Made by a program: the position numbers and the translations under genes. The notes beneath the pieces were generated by a model that worked only from the letters and a program-made list of their open reading frames with translations, was not told the origin of the DNA and made no database searches. This document shows, in pieces, positions 50,404-59,668 of a stretch of DNA of 64,000 nucleotides (position 1 is the first letter of the stretch; each line of letters opens with the position of its first letter). The DNA lies in assembly GCF_900111405.1 (NCBI RefSeq), contig NZ_FOHJ01000002.1, positions 313,631-377,630 of the forward strand. Direction: 5' to 3'. Source of the DNA: Salinibacillus kushneri (GTDB lineage: Bacteria; Bacillota; Bacilli; Bacillales; Alkalibacillaceae).

Positions 50404-50545
50404 TTTCCTTCGGGGTCGGGTGCAATTCCCTACCGACGGTGATGGAGTCGTGCTCCTCAGTCCGTGACCCGTGAGACGAGAGTCAAGCGGTGGACCTGGT
50501 GAAAATCCGGGACCGACAGTGAAAGTCTGGATGGGAGAAGGAATG
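50404..50545 (+). promoter_or_regulatory. FMN riboswitch (RFN element)
   Basis: All conserved segments are present: TTCCTTCGGGGTCGGGTG, CCCTACCGACGGTGA, CAGTCCGTGACCC, GGTGGACCTGGTGAAAATCC, GGGACCGACAGT and the closing GGATGGGAGAAGGA. On binding FMN it favours the terminator downstream and turns the rib operon off. Confidence 0.97.
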
Positions 50546-50629
50546 TGTAGAATTAGGTTATCTGTAAGAACCTAATTCATTCGTTATTTATCGATTTTAT
50601 TAGGCGACCTATATACACGCAATCTTTCT

Positions 50630-50660
50630 CCCTTCTGATGCAATGTCAGAAGGGTTTTTT
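50630..50660 (+). terminator. Riboswitch expression-platform terminator
   Basis: CCCTTCTGA pairs with TCAGAAGGG, followed by six T's, ahead of ribD. Confidence 0.9.
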
Positions 50661-50706
50661 ATTATTAAACCCGATTAAATTGATACGTAAGAAAGTAGGA
50701 GTAGGC

Positions 50707-51807
50707 ATGAACGATCAATATTATATGAGTTTAGCTATATCATTAGCAAAATCCGTATCAGGTCAAACAAATCCAAACCCACCGGTGGGGGCTGTTGTCG
50801 TAAAGGATGGGCAGATTATCGGATTAGGTGCACATTTAAAGGCAGGTGAACCCCATGCCGAAATTCATGCTTTACACATGGCTGGTGACAAGGCTGAAGA
50901 TGCAACCATTTATGTGACCTTAGAGCCTTGCAGTCACCACGGAAAAACCCCGCCGTGTGCGGATTTCATTTTACAAAAAGGGTTGTCGAGGGTAGTCGTA
51001 GCAACGGTGGATCCAAATGAAAAAGTAGCTGGTCGGGGGATTAAACGACTCCGGGATTCAGGAATTCAAGTGGATGTTGGGGTGTTAAAGGAAGAAGCCG
51101 ATTATATTAATAGAGTGTTTTTCTACTATATTCAGCATCAAAAGCCATTTGTCACACTTAAATCTGCCACAAGCCTTGATGGAAAAATCGCAACATCTTC
51201 TGGAGAAAGTAAATGGATTACGGGTGAAAAGGCCAGAGAAGACGCCCATCATTACCGTCATACCCATGATGCCATTCTTGTTGGTGTCAACACCGTGATT
51301 GAAGATAATCCAAACCTGACAACTCGGTTACCTCAGGGAGGGAAAAATCCTATACGTGTTGTTTTAGATACCCATTTAAGAACCCCTATCGATTCAAACG
51401 TCATTAGGAAGAATGATACATTGACCTGGATTGTCACAGGGTCAGAAGTAGATGACACAGAGAAGGTAAAGTATGAAAAATTTACCCATGTTGAAGTGAT
51501 TCAGCTGGAAAACCCAGAGATTACTGTTTCAGAAGTATTAAAGGAATTAGGGAGCAGAAAGATTATGTCCCTGTTAATAGAGGGAGGGGCAGAGGTGAAC
51601 GGAAGCTTTTTAAAGGAAAAAGCATGTCAGCAAGTGATAACCTATATAGCTCCAAAACTTATTGGTGGAAGAGAAGCGCCAACTTCAATGGGTGGAGATG
51701 GAGTACAAAACTTAGCTGATAGCCTTGATCTATCCATCCAATCCGTTGAAACCATTGGTGGTGACCTCAAGATTGTAGCAGAAGTTAAAAATGAGTATGA
51801 AGGGTGA
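50707..51807 (+). CDS. ribD: RibD, bifunctional deaminase/reductase
   Basis: 366 aa, ATG at 50707 after GTAGGAGTAGGC. N-terminal cytidine-deaminase domain with H50-A-E52, C75 and C84 (PCSHHGKTPPC). C-terminal reductase domain (GKIATSSGESKWITG, LLIEGGAEVNGSF). Converts the GTP-derived pyrimidine to 5-amino-6-ribitylaminouracil 5'-phosphate. Begins the rib operon. Confidence 0.97.
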   Translation: MNDQYYMSLAISLAKSVSGQTNPNPPVGAVVVKDGQIIGLGAHLKAGEPHAEIHALHMAGDKAEDATIYVTLEPCSHHGKTPPCADFILQKGLSRVVVATVDPNEKVAGRGIKRLRDSGIQVDVGVLKEEADYINRVFFYYIQHQKPFVTLKSATSLDGKIATSSGESKWITGEKAREDAHHYRHTHDAILVGVNTVIEDNPNLTTRLPQGGKNPIRVVLDTHLRTPIDSNVIRKNDTLTWIVTGSEVDDTEKVKYEKFTHVEVIQLENPEITVSEVLKELGSRKIMSLLIEGGAEVNGSFLKEKACQQVITYIAPKLIGGREAPTSMGGDGVQNLADSLDLSIQSVETIGGDLKIVAEVKNEYEG

Positions 51808-51812
51808 AAAAC

Positions 51813-52421
51813 ATGTTTACAGGGATTATTGAAGAGGTAGGAACGATAAAAGATATACAAAAGGGATATCAGGAAATTGCCATGATGATTGAGGCACCAG
51901 AAATTTTACAGGATGTCAGTACAGGAGACAGTATATCTGTTAATGGAGTTTGTTTAACGGTTACAACGTATTCTGGTCGTGACTTTCAGGTAGATGTCAT
52001 GCCAGAAACCATTAAGGCTACCTCATTACGAATATTAGAAAAGGGATCGAAAGTAAATTTGGAGCGTTCCATGCCGGCTAATGGTCGGTTCGGCGGACAT
52101 TTCGTATCGGGTCATGTCGATGGAGTGGGAACTATTAAAAGGAAAAAATCTATAGCCAATGCCATGTATTATTATATTGAAGTTCCGGATGAACTGAATA
52201 AACTGATGATGCTAAAGGGATCGGTTGCCATAGATGGTACGAGTTTAACAGTTTTTGGAATAGAGGACAGTATCTTAACCATTTCGCTGATTCCACATAC
52301 AGTTTCACACACAATTCTGGGAGAAAAAGGTCAAGGTGACATTGTTAACATTGAGTGTGATATGTTAGCAAAATATGTGTCCAATATGCTCCCCAATCAA
52401 ATCCCGACCAATAAAGGGTAA
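51813..52421 (+). CDS. ribE: Riboflavin synthase alpha subunit
   Basis: 202 aa with two lumazine-binding repeats: MFTGIIEEVGTI, SVNGVCLTV, RFGGHFVSGHVDG, then AIDGTSLTV and IPHTVSHTIL. Dismutates two lumazines to riboflavin. ATG at 51813 after AGGGTGAAAAAC; a GTG at 51804 overlaps ribD's stop and is less likely. Confidence 0.97.
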   Translation: MFTGIIEEVGTIKDIQKGYQEIAMMIEAPEILQDVSTGDSISVNGVCLTVTTYSGRDFQVDVMPETIKATSLRILEKGSKVNLERSMPANGRFGGHFVSGHVDGVGTIKRKKSIANAMYYYIEVPDELNKLMMLKGSVAIDGTSLTVFGIEDSILTISLIPHTVSHTILGEKGQGDIVNIECDMLAKYVSNMLPNQIPTNKG

Positions 52422-52476
52422 CGGATAAAATGAATTGAGAATAAAGAATTTACAATAGAAAAAGGATGTGAACAGC

Positions 52477-53682
52477 ATGTTTGATAAAGTGGAGGAAGCT
52501 ATAGAAGATTTGAAGGCGGGGAAGCTGGTCATCGTAGCGGACGATGAAGACCGGGAAAATGAAGGGGACTTTATTGCTCTTTCCGAAAAGGTAACAGCTG
52601 AGACTATCAATTTTATGATTACGCATGGTCGAGGTCTTGTATGTACATCGATTACAGAGGAATTATCCAGCCAATTAGAGCTTCATTCAATGGTGAACCG
52701 AAGCTCCGATCCATACGGTACAGCTTTTACGGTAAGTATTGACCATATGGATACAACAACTGGTATTAGTGCGGCAGAGCGGGCATTGACGATTCAGCAA
52801 TTGTTTAACCCAAAAGCTAAGCCGGCTGATTTTAAAAGACCTGGTCATGTGTTTCCCATAGTAGCCAAAAAGGGTGGCGTCTTGAGACGTGCTGGGCACA
52901 CAGAAGCAGCTGTTGATTTAGCTAAGCTAAGTGGTGCTTTTCCATCTGGAGTCATCTGTGAAATTATCAAGGATGATGGAACAATGGCCCGAGTGCCGGA
53001 TTTGCGAAAAATCGCTGATGAGTTTGGTCTTACGTTTATTACCATTAAAGATTTAATTGAATATCGAAATCATACAGAGAACCTTATTCAAAAGGAAGTT
53101 GAGGTAGAGCTTCCTACTGAATTTGGTGATTTCAAGGCAATAGCATATACCAATGATGTAGATGAGCGTGAACATATAGCACTTGTAAAAGGAAATATAG
53201 ATGCGGAAAAACCGACGCTGGTAAGAGTTCATTCCGAGTGTTTAACCGGTGATGTTTTCGGTTCTTACCGCTGTGACTGTGGACCTCAGCTTCATTCAGC
53301 CCTTTCTCAAATTGAAGAAGCAGGGAATGGCGTTTTGCTTTACATGCGACAAGAGGGACGGGGAATAGGTTTAATTAATAAGCTTCGTGCCTACAAGTTA
53401 CAGGAAGAAGGTTATGATACAGTAGAAGCCAATGAGAAATTAGGATTTGCTCCTGATTTGAGAGACTACGGAATTGGTGCTCAAATTTTAAGAGACTTAG
53501 GTCTTCGGAAAATGCGTTTATTAACCAATAATCCTAGAAAAATTACAGGGTTAAAGGGTTATGGTTTAGAAGTGGTTGAACGTGTGCCTATTCAATTGCC
53601 TGCTAGAAAAGAAAATGAACGTTATTTAAAAACGAAACATAAAAAACTTGGGCATTTATTAGAATTTCATACTCATTCATGA
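52477..53682 (+). CDS. ribBA: RibBA, DHBP synthase/GTP cyclohydrolase II
   Basis: 401 aa. The N-terminal DHBP synthase part has [22 protein letters not shown] and GVICEI. The C-terminal cyclohydrolase II has [20 protein letters not shown] with the zinc cysteines and RQEGRGIGL. Produces both precursors of riboflavin. ATG at 52477, AAAAAGGATG eleven bases upstream. Confidence 0.97.
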   Translation: MFDKVEEAIEDLKAGKLVIVADDEDRENEGDFIALSEKVTAETINFMITHGRGLVCTSITEELSSQLELHSMVNRSSDPYGTAFTVSIDHMDTTTGISAAERALTIQQLFNPKAKPADFKRPGHVFPIVAKKGGVLRRAGHTEAAVDLAKLSGAFPSGVICEIIKDDGTMARVPDLRKIADEFGLTFITIKDLIEYRNHTENLIQKEVEVELPTEFGDFKAIAYTNDVDEREHIALVKGNIDAEKPTLVRVHSECLTGDVFGSYRCDCGPQLHSALSQIEEAGNGVLLYMRQEGRGIGLINKLRAYKLQEEGYDTVEANEKLGFAPDLRDYGIGAQILRDLGLRKMRLLTNNPRKITGLKGYGLEVVERVPIQLPARKENERYLKTKHKKLGHLLEFHTHS

Positions 53683-53702
53683 TGAAAAAGGAGGAAGCAA
53701 CA

Positions 53703-54173
53703 ATGGGACAAATTTTTGAAGGAAGTCTGGTAGGAACAAATTTAAAGGTAGGAATCGTAGTTGGTCGATTTAATGAGTTTATTACAAAGAAACTATTAGA
53801 TGGGGCATTTGGTACACTACAGCGTCACGGAGTTTCAGAAGATGACATTGATACTGCCTGGGTCCCGGGGGCATTTGAAATCCCATTAATAGCTCAAAAA
53901 ATGGCGGAATCAGGAAGGTATGATGCAGTCATTGCACTTGGAACGGTTATCAGAGGTTCTACACCGCACTTTGATTATGTTTGTAATGAGGCTGCTAAAG
54001 GTGTTTCATCAGCAGCATTAAAAACAGGAAAACCGGTAATTTTTGGAATCATTACTACAGATACTATCGAACAAGCAATTGAACGGGCCGGAACGAAAGC
54101 AGGTAATAAAGGTTCGGAAGCTGCAGTAGCTGCAGTGGAGATGGCTCAGCTTGTAAAGAATATTGAAGAGTGA
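53703..54173 (+). CDS. ribH: RibH, lumazine synthase
   Basis: 156 aa: [54 protein letters not shown]. Condenses ribityl-aminouracil and DHBP to lumazine in an icosahedral shell. ATG at 53703 after AAAGGAGGAAGCAAC. Last canonical rib gene. Confidence 0.97.
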   Translation: MGQIFEGSLVGTNLKVGIVVGRFNEFITKKLLDGAFGTLQRHGVSEDDIDTAWVPGAFEIPLIAQKMAESGRYDAVIALGTVIRGSTPHFDYVCNEAAKGVSSAALKTGKPVIFGIITTDTIEQAIERAGTKAGNKGSEAAVAAVEMAQLVKNIEE

Positions 54174-54183
54174 GGCTATTAAA

Positions 54184-54696
54184 ATGACAAATATAGTTGT
54201 AACGATTTTAAATGAAAAGGATGCAGAATCTTACTGGAATCTTAGGTTAGAAGCCTTAAAGGAAGCGCCAGATGCTTTTCTTACAAGCTATGATGAGGCA
54301 TTACAGAGAGTAAATCCTGTAGAACAGGTTGCACAGCAATTATCAAGTGAAGAAAGTATAACGTTTGGGGCTTTTAGCGAGGACAGTTTAGTCGGTGTGA
54401 CAACACTTAAATTCACAGATAAAGAAAAAGAAAGGCATAAGGCTTTTCTTTTAGCCATGTATGTTACACCTCAGTATCAAAATCATGGGATTGCCAAGCA
54501 ACTGATTTTTAAAGCTATTCAAACTGCGAGAAGACATGGGGAAATCGAACAAATCCATTTATCCGTTGTTTCAATAAATCCGGCAGCTATTCACCTGTAC
54601 GAATCCATTGGGTTTAAGGCGTATGCCACAGAACCTAGAGCCCTTAAAACAGAAAAAGGCTATCTGGATGAATGTTTAATGGTCTTATCTTTATAA
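54184..54696 (+). CDS. GNAT acetyltransferase downstream of ribH
   Basis: 170 aa. GNAT core with TLKFTDKEKERHKAFLLAMY, VTPQYQNHGIAKQLI (acetyl-CoA loop) and LYESIGFKAY. Starts ten bases after ribH with no terminator between, so it is co-transcribed and riboswitch-controlled. Substrate unknown. Confidence 0.88.
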   Translation: MTNIVVTILNEKDAESYWNLRLEALKEAPDAFLTSYDEALQRVNPVEQVAQQLSSEESITFGAFSEDSLVGVTTLKFTDKEKERHKAFLLAMYVTPQYQNHGIAKQLIFKAIQTARRHGEIEQIHLSVVSINPAAIHLYESIGFKAYATEPRALKTEKGYLDECLMVLSL

Positions 54697-54790
54697 TTTT
54701 TTCAATGCCTAGTTTTTTTGGTCAAGTGCCATTAGTTGAATGTCATGCATAGTGTAGTAATGAATACATTTTCCAAAGGAGTTGAGAATT

Positions 54791-55273
54791 TTGGAACATC
54801 ATGAAACGCTGGCATGGCATGAATCACTTGAACTTCATGAAATCGTGGCCTTTAAATCTATTGGCATTATGAAAATGAAAATGGCCTTGCCCAATGTAAC
54901 CGATCGGACTTTAAAAGGGTTATATCAACGAGGGATTCAGGAAAATCAAGAAGATCTTCGGGAATTAATAGAGTTTTATCGCCACGTCCCGATTCCAGAT
55001 GACCGTAACGAAGAAGAACGAGTACAAGATACCCTTTTTGAGGGGGATCTGCTGGCTTTTACGAAAGCAGCTGTTCGTAATTATTCGATTGCCATTACAG
55101 AAACCGCCACTCCAGCTTTAAAAGAAGTCTTTACAAAACAGTTGAATTCAGCGATTAAATTGCATGATATGGTTTACCGTTATATGTATAAGCAGGGTCA
55201 TTACCCTTCATATAATTTAAATAAGTTATTCTCCAATGACTTAAAGCTGGCACAAAGAGCATTATCTAAGTAA
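54791..55273 (+). CDS. CotF-family spore coat protein
   Basis: 160 aa. TTG at 54791 lies nine bases after AAAGGAG; the TTG at 54782 abuts that site. Ferritin-like helical coat F domain: TLAWHESLELHEIVAFKSIG, LLAFTKAAVRNYSIAITETA, YMYKQGHYPSYN. Indicates a spore former. Confidence 0.85.
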   Translation: MEHHETLAWHESLELHEIVAFKSIGIMKMKMALPNVTDRTLKGLYQRGIQENQEDLRELIEFYRHVPIPDDRNEEERVQDTLFEGDLLAFTKAAVRNYSIAITETATPALKEVFTKQLNSAIKLHDMVYRYMYKQGHYPSYNLNKLFSNDLKLAQRALSK

Positions 55274-55277
55274 ACGT

Positions 55278-55312
55278 GAAAGGGCTATCACTTGAGAGAT
55301 AGCCCTTTTAAA
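55278..55312. terminator. Intrinsic terminator
   Basis: AAAGGGCTATC pairs with GATAGCCCTTT, near the ends of two convergent genes. Confidence 0.75.
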
Positions 55313-55319
55313 TTAAAGG

Positions 55320-56174
55320 TCAGGTTGTTGTTCGTGGCTTCGAAGGATCACAATTTGGAAGAGATACATCTGAGGATTCTGCCAGTTTGACTAAGTAATA
55401 GCATTCCTCTCGTGCCATATGGTCAGCCATTAACACGGAAAATGTTGATAATACCTGATCGCTTAATTCTAATTCTTCAATTTCCTCTAAAAATGCGCGA
55501 AATAAAGACATTTCCAGCTCAACTTCATTATTAAAGCGATGCAGTGCCGGGAAGGTTGTTAAACTGGTACGGAGATAACCTGTCATTTCAACGGCTTTCA
55601 AATAAAAACTCTTAAAATGCCTGGTGAACTCATTACTTTTCATTTTTAGCTTCTTTTCCACTCCGTCCATCTCATCATTAATTGCCCCTGCGTGACCGTA
55701 TGCGTCCTGTAGCCATAAAAGGTGATGATGCAGCTCATGAAAAATAGGGACAGCTTCGCCCTTTTGTAAATACTTTAGAACTTGTAAGTACTCTTCAAGT
55801 TCGTTTACCATGTGGTTAATAAAAGTAGGAGATAAGTGGATCTTAATATTTCCAGTTAGGTGTCGTTCAATAATGGAGAGTTTAAACTTTCGAAAGCTTT
55901 TAACTACATCCTCCACTTCATTGGATAGAGACTTATAGGTTTCTGCCGTAGACATTTGACGGGCTTGAGACAGCCATTCATCAAATATATTTACGAATGA
56001 ACGGGAGGATTCAATATCTTTTTGTTCAGCAGGGTACAGAGAGTCCCTGATAAACCGTGCATGATCACCTAAAACCTGAAGCCAAAACGTATGTTCAAAA
56101 GCAGCACTTTCCTGAAAAGACTTCAATAAATGATTCCTCCTTTTTTCAAAGTCAATGCCATTATATTCCTTCAT
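55320..56174 (-). CDS. DUF2935 protein (di-metal helical bundles)
   Basis: 284 aa made of two ferritin-like four-helix bundles with Glu/His pairs: EHTFWLQVLGDHARFIRDSL near the start and ADHMAREECYYLVKLAES near the end; an inner FHELHHHLLWLQDA. The family is common in Bacillaceae and Clostridia; metal binding is likely, function unknown. Confidence 0.85.
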   Translation of the reverse strand: MKEYNGIDFEKRRNHLLKSFQESAAFEHTFWLQVLGDHARFIRDSLYPAEQKDIESSRSFVNIFDEWLSQARQMSTAETYKSLSNEVEDVVKSFRKFKLSIIERHLTGNIKIHLSPTFINHMVNELEEYLQVLKYLQKGEAVPIFHELHHHLLWLQDAYGHAGAINDEMDGVEKKLKMKSNEFTRHFKSFYLKAVEMTGYLRTSLTTFPALHRFNNEVELEMSLFRAFLEEIEELELSDQVLSTFSVLMADHMAREECYYLVKLAESSDVSLPNCDPSKPRTTT

Positions 56175-56264
56175 AAGTTGTCCTAGTAACCTTTTCCTTA
56201 AGAGCCGGTATATTTTACTCTATATTTCAAAAGATAAGAGGTGAATCTATGTAGGAGGTGCAGC

Positions 56265-56474
56265 ATGAGTCAAAAAAACAATCGGAAGAGAGAAAAATCC
56301 ATAGCGGATAAGTATTATGAACCAGAGGATTATCAAAAACAGGATCAATTATCAGCGGGAATCGCAGAGACCCATGAGCAAGCAAGCGATACATTAACTG
56401 AAGGTACGATTGATGGAAAAATAGAAAGAGAAAATGGTGAGCGTGAAGATATTCCACGAAAAGGATATGAATAA
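56265..56474 (+). CDS. DUF4025 (YozQ-like) small protein
   Basis: 69 aa, ATG at 56265 after GGAGGTGCAGC. Hydrophilic: SIADKYYEPEDYQKQDQLSA, THEQASDTLTEGTIDG, characteristic of DUF4025. Such proteins occur in spore-formers; function unknown. Confidence 0.8.
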   Translation: MSQKNNRKREKSIADKYYEPEDYQKQDQLSAGIAETHEQASDTLTEGTIDGKIERENGEREDIPRKGYE

Positions 56475-56544
56475 ATTTTAGGGAAGGCTGTTCCGGAGAG
56501 GGAGCAGCCAATTTTTACCGTTTAGATTTTTGAGGGGATATAAT

Positions 56545-56622
56545 ATGAAAGACGAAGTCATTGATACAAGCAGGGCCCGTGAATTGGTTAATAACCCCAA
56601 TCCACGGGGGAATATTCTTTAG
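56545..56622 (+). CDS. 25-aa ORF with good ribosome site
   Basis: ATG after TTGAGGGGATATAAT; encodes a charged peptide ending NPNPRGNIL. Short, so only the ribosome site and position after the DUF4025 gene support it. It is followed at 56623-56715 by an imperfect inverted repeat (GGACAGAG...AGTCTTTC with GAAAGGACT...CTGTC). Confidence 0.4.
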   Translation: MKDEVIDTSRARELVNNPNPRGNIL

Positions 56623-56715
56623 GACAGAGAGAGTCTTTCTTTAACTGTTAGCGAGCTAAGCTTACTGATTCAAGTTCACTGCTTATGCGGAAAGGACTCC
56701 CTCCGTTTTTCTGTC

Positions 56716-56838
56716 TTATTTTTTATTTTTACCCGGAAGTTTGTTAGAGGGATCATTTCTACCTTGACGTTTTCGGTTTTGTCTGTCTTTTCTTTGTTTG
56801 TCGTGGATTCTTTCTACAAAATCGTGGGTACTGTCCAT
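56716..56838 (-). CDS. DUF4023-like small basic protein
   Basis: 40 aa, ATG after AAGGAGGTTTAGTATTC. MDSTHDFVERIHDKQRKDRQ then NDPSNKLPGKNKK; looks like the ~40-aa DUF4023 proteins of Bacillus, from memory. Possibly spore-associated; not shown. Confidence 0.6.
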   Translation of the reverse strand: MDSTHDFVERIHDKQRKDRQNRKRQGRNDPSNKLPGKNKK

Positions 56839-57105
56839 GAATACTAAACCTCCTTACAATTGGTTTTGATTGTTACTATATCCCTGTAGCGTACAAAAAA
56901 TGTATGGACTAAGAATGATTAAATAATGGAAATATGGAATTTTAAGAAGGTTACACTTGCTTTTTTGGGTCAAAAGCGTTAAAGTGGAATAAGCAAAATG
57001 AATTTGAAGAACGAATATTTACTTGATGACCTCTTTATAAAGGTAGGTAAAGTAAGTTACGGTTCAATTCTTTTGTAAGATATTTTTATAAGGAGGTCAT
57101 TTTAA

Positions 57106-57303
57106 ATGACTGGTACAGTAAAATGGTTTAATTCAGAAAAAGGCTTCGGCTTTATTGAGCGTGAAAGTGGAGACGATGTATTCGTACACTTCTCAGCTAT
57201 TCAAGAAGAAGGATTCAAAACACTAGATGAAGGCCAAAGTGTTGAATTCGAAATCGTTGAAGGCGACCGCGGTCCACAAGCTGCAAACGTTGTTAAGCTT
57301 TAA
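57106..57303 (+). CDS. Cold-shock protein (CspA family)
   Basis: 65 aa OB-fold RNA chaperone: [16 protein letters not shown] (RNP1) and VFVHFSAI (RNP2). ATG after ATAAGGAGGTCATTTTAA. A GC-poor leader upstream is compatible with cold regulation. Followed by a strong terminator. Confidence 0.97.
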   Translation: MTGTVKWFNSEKGFGFIERESGDDVFVHFSAIQEEGFKTLDEGQSVEFEIVEGDRGPQAANVVKL

Positions 57304-57314
57304 GCTGATAAATA

Positions 57315-57352
57315 AAAAGCACATTCCACATTCCGTGGGATGTGCTTTTTTT
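57315..57352 (+). terminator. Intrinsic terminator of csp gene
   Basis: AAAAAGCACATTCCAC pairs with GTGGGATGTGCTTTTT (one mismatch) with a 7-T tail. Confidence 0.85.
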
Positions 57353-57505
57353 ACATATGATATAATGGATGTAAGATTTGAAAAGTGGAATGCTACATCG
57401 TTAGAGGAAAAGTTATTCCTAATAAAGAAAACGAAGTAGGAATAAAAATTATCCTACGTTTCTGTCTTATGAGTTAATAAAAAGAGAAGAATAGGAGGAA
57501 TGTCA

Positions 57506-57711
57506 GTGTCTGAACAAAAAGGATGTATTAAGTGCGGTAGTACAGATGCCGGGAAAAGGATGTGGCGATGACGGGTACAGGTCTTTCGAAAATGTTTGAT
57601 GTACAAAATAATCGTTTTACCGTTGTTTATTGTAAAAACTGTGGATATTCTGAGTTTTATAATCAGCAGGCATCAAAGGCGGGAAATGTTTTCGACTTTT
57701 TCTTCGGATAA
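57506..57711 (+). pseudogene. Zinc-ribbon protein, frameshifted
   Basis: Two frames together encode a ~68-aa zinc-ribbon nucleic-acid-binding protein known from many Bacillales: CIKCGST, then MTGTGLSKMFDVQNNRFTVV, CKNCGYSEFY and VFDFFFG. The frame breaks at GGGAAAAGGATG. One more A gives GKKDVAMTGTG and an unbroken product. The span is one base short of 69 codons. GTG 57506 has TAGGAGG seven bases upstream. Confidence 0.78.
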
Positions 57712-57821
57712 AGGAAAGCATGATAAAAGGATCTTATAGAAAGCTGTTTTCTAAACTGCGATGGGTCGAGCAATGAGCAAAAAAAGACAGGAAAACATCC
57801 TGTAGAAATGAAGGTAGTCTT

Positions 57822-58274
57822 ATGCAATGGATTCAAAAGGAATTTAACCAGTTAACAGCAAGGGAACTTTATACATTATTAAGAGAACGCGTTAATGTTT
57901 TTGTTGTCGAACAGAACTGTCCTTATCCTGAAATTGATGACTATGACCAGGATTCAACACATCTCTATTTAGAAGATGATGGGGAAGTTGCAGCTTATTG
58001 TCGCCTTCTTCCACATGATACGATCTACCATGAAGCCTCTATTGGGAGAATTCTTGTGAAGAATAAGTTTCGTAAGCAAGGATACGCAAAGGAATTGATG
58101 AAAAAGGCTTTAAGGATTATGATTGAAGATTGGGGAGAGTCTGAAATTAAACTTCACGCCCAATCGCACCTGCAAAATTTTTACGGTCAATACGGTTTTA
58201 AGACCATAACAGATGAATACTTAGATGATGGAATATTACATGTTGATATGATATTGCAGACCAAAAAGAAGTAA
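57822..58274 (+). CDS. ElaA-type GNAT acetyltransferase
   Basis: 150 aa: LRERVNVFVVEQNCPYPEID at the start, AAYCRLLP, IGRILVKNKFRKQGYAKELM (acetyl-CoA loop) and LQNFYGQYGFK. Typical ElaA; substrate unknown. Confidence 0.9.
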   Translation: MQWIQKEFNQLTARELYTLLRERVNVFVVEQNCPYPEIDDYDQDSTHLYLEDDGEVAAYCRLLPHDTIYHEASIGRILVKNKFRKQGYAKELMKKALRIMIEDWGESEIKLHAQSHLQNFYGQYGFKTITDEYLDDGILHVDMILQTKKK

Positions 58275-58303
58275 GTCAGGAATCCTTGACTTACTTCTTT
58301 TCT
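58272..58303. terminator. Intrinsic terminator
   Basis: GTAAGTCA(GG)AA pairs with TTGACTTAC, followed by TTCTTTTC; between convergent genes. Confidence 0.6.
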
Positions 58304-58312
58304 TTGAAACTT

Positions 58313-58609
58313 TTATTCTGTAACTTGTAAAAATATAGAATCATATTTTTGAATTAATTCCATATCTAAATCGGTAATTCCTTTAGCTTGCCATGAAGTA
58401 AGTTTGATCGTAACCACCTTATACTCAATGGAAATAAAGGGGTGATGATCCACTTCTTCTGATAATTCAGCGATTTCGTTCACAAACTGAACGCCTGTTA
58501 AGAACTCAGTAAAACGATATTTTTTAGTAAGCCAACGTCCGTCGTCAACGCTCCAGTCTGAAAGATAATCCAGTTGTTTTTCAATTTCCTCCGCTGGTAA
58601 ACGCTCCAT
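58313..58609 (-). CDS. Pterin-4a-carbinolamine dehydratase
   Basis: 98 aa, family motif EEVDHHPFISIEYKVVTIKL with the catalytic histidines. Recycles 4a-hydroxytetrahydropterin, normally the partner of phenylalanine hydroxylase; no hydroxylase gene is in the window. Confidence 0.92.
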   Translation of the reverse strand: MERLPAEEIEKQLDYLSDWSVDDGRWLTKKYRFTEFLTGVQFVNEIAELSEEVDHHPFISIEYKVVTIKLTSWQAKGITDLDMELIQKYDSIFLQVTE

Positions 58610-58719
58610 TTGATAACCCCTTCCATATCTAGCATCACAGTAATATTATAAGGGGAAAGCGGCCACTAAGTAAAACACATTTTTTCAATGAAATAGGATA
58701 ACGTTCGACAAATACTATT

Positions 58720-59331
58720 TTAGTGATTTTCTTTGTTTACCAGGGTCACTTTCAAAACCAGAGCAAGATCTTTTTTTAACATTTCGTCCCTAAGTAAATC
58801 ACCTTCTGCAGCTGACAGGGTCTTCATAGAGTTGCTTTTCGTACCTATAAAGCCTGCTAAGTACACAGGTTGATTTAATTTTAGTGTTTTATTTTCGTGA
58901 ATGAAAGACTGAAAGGAATGGCCCTGAATATCAATATTAGGCTCATAAGTTTGTGTGGCGAGTCCAGAAGGGGTTCCTATCATCAAGTCCATAGTATTAC
59001 GGTCGTTTTGTTTGAAGTTTATACCAAAGGATAAAATGGAATCGTTAAAATTTGAATTTAAAAATCCGGAACTTTTCATACCGCTTTTGGATTTTCCGTT
59101 TTCAAAGGTTTCTATTTCAAAGAGTAAATCTTTTTCTTTAGGAAGATTACCATTTAATGTGAAATAGTGGATGTCCGTAACTCCTGTTTTGTTAATTAAT
59201 GTTTTCTCTTCTTCACTTAATTTGTGTGGACTAATGGTTAAAGTGGAGTTTGTTTGTGTGTCACCGCATGCACTCAATAAAAGAATACTTACGATACAAA
59301 AGTTAAAGAGTAACAATAATCTTTTTCGCAT
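58720..59331 (-). CDS. Lipoprotein of unknown function
   Basis: 203 aa. Signal peptide with lipobox LSAC (Cys22), then a beta-rich domain (IHYFTLNGNLPKEKDLLFEI, PVYLAGFIGTKSNSM). Single gene. Not recognised as any named family. Confidence 0.75.
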   Translation of the reverse strand: MRKRLLLLFNFCIVSILLLSACGDTQTNSTLTISPHKLSEEEKTLINKTGVTDIHYFTLNGNLPKEKDLLFEIETFENGKSKSGMKSSGFLNSNFNDSILSFGINFKQNDRNTMDLMIGTPSGLATQTYEPNIDIQGHSFQSFIHENKTLKLNQPVYLAGFIGTKSNSMKTLSAAEGDLLRDEMLKKDLALVLKVTLVNKENH

Positions 59332-59406
59332 ACTGCTGATATCCTTTCTAAGTAGCTATCCATATTATAACATGGAAAGTTATCAGAAAGGATTTCTGAA
59401 AAAAAC

Positions 59407-59595
59407 TCAGGTATTTCGTTCCACATAATCATTTACAAGTTTTTCAATTTGCTGTTCGTCAGGTTTTTGACCCCCAAAAGAAAAGGTTAACTCTTCAATA
59501 AATTCTCCATCCCTATATACATGAATAGCTCCTTCCTGAAGACTAACGGCATATTCTACATCAAATTGAAAATCTCCTTGTTGAATCGCACCCAT
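59407..59595 (-). CDS. YbxH-like small protein
   Basis: 62 aa, ATG at 59595 after GGGAGGTCATAAA (the ATG at 59610 overlaps that site). MGAIQQGDFQFDVEYAVSLQ, GAIHVYRDGEFIEE. Resembles B. subtilis YbxH, uncharacterised. Confidence 0.65.
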   Translation of the reverse strand: MGAIQQGDFQFDVEYAVSLQEGAIHVYRDGEFIEELTFSFGGQKPDEQQIEKLVNDYVERNT

Positions 59596-59668
59596 TTTAT
59601 GACCTCCCATATAGTTTGTACATACTTTTCCCAGTTGAGGATAATTCTATTTAGCAGGAGGTGTAAAA

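Noticed and set aside
57227-57439. Plus-strand frame extending past the cold-shock gene
   Set aside because: Begins inside the csp gene in another frame and crosses its terminator.
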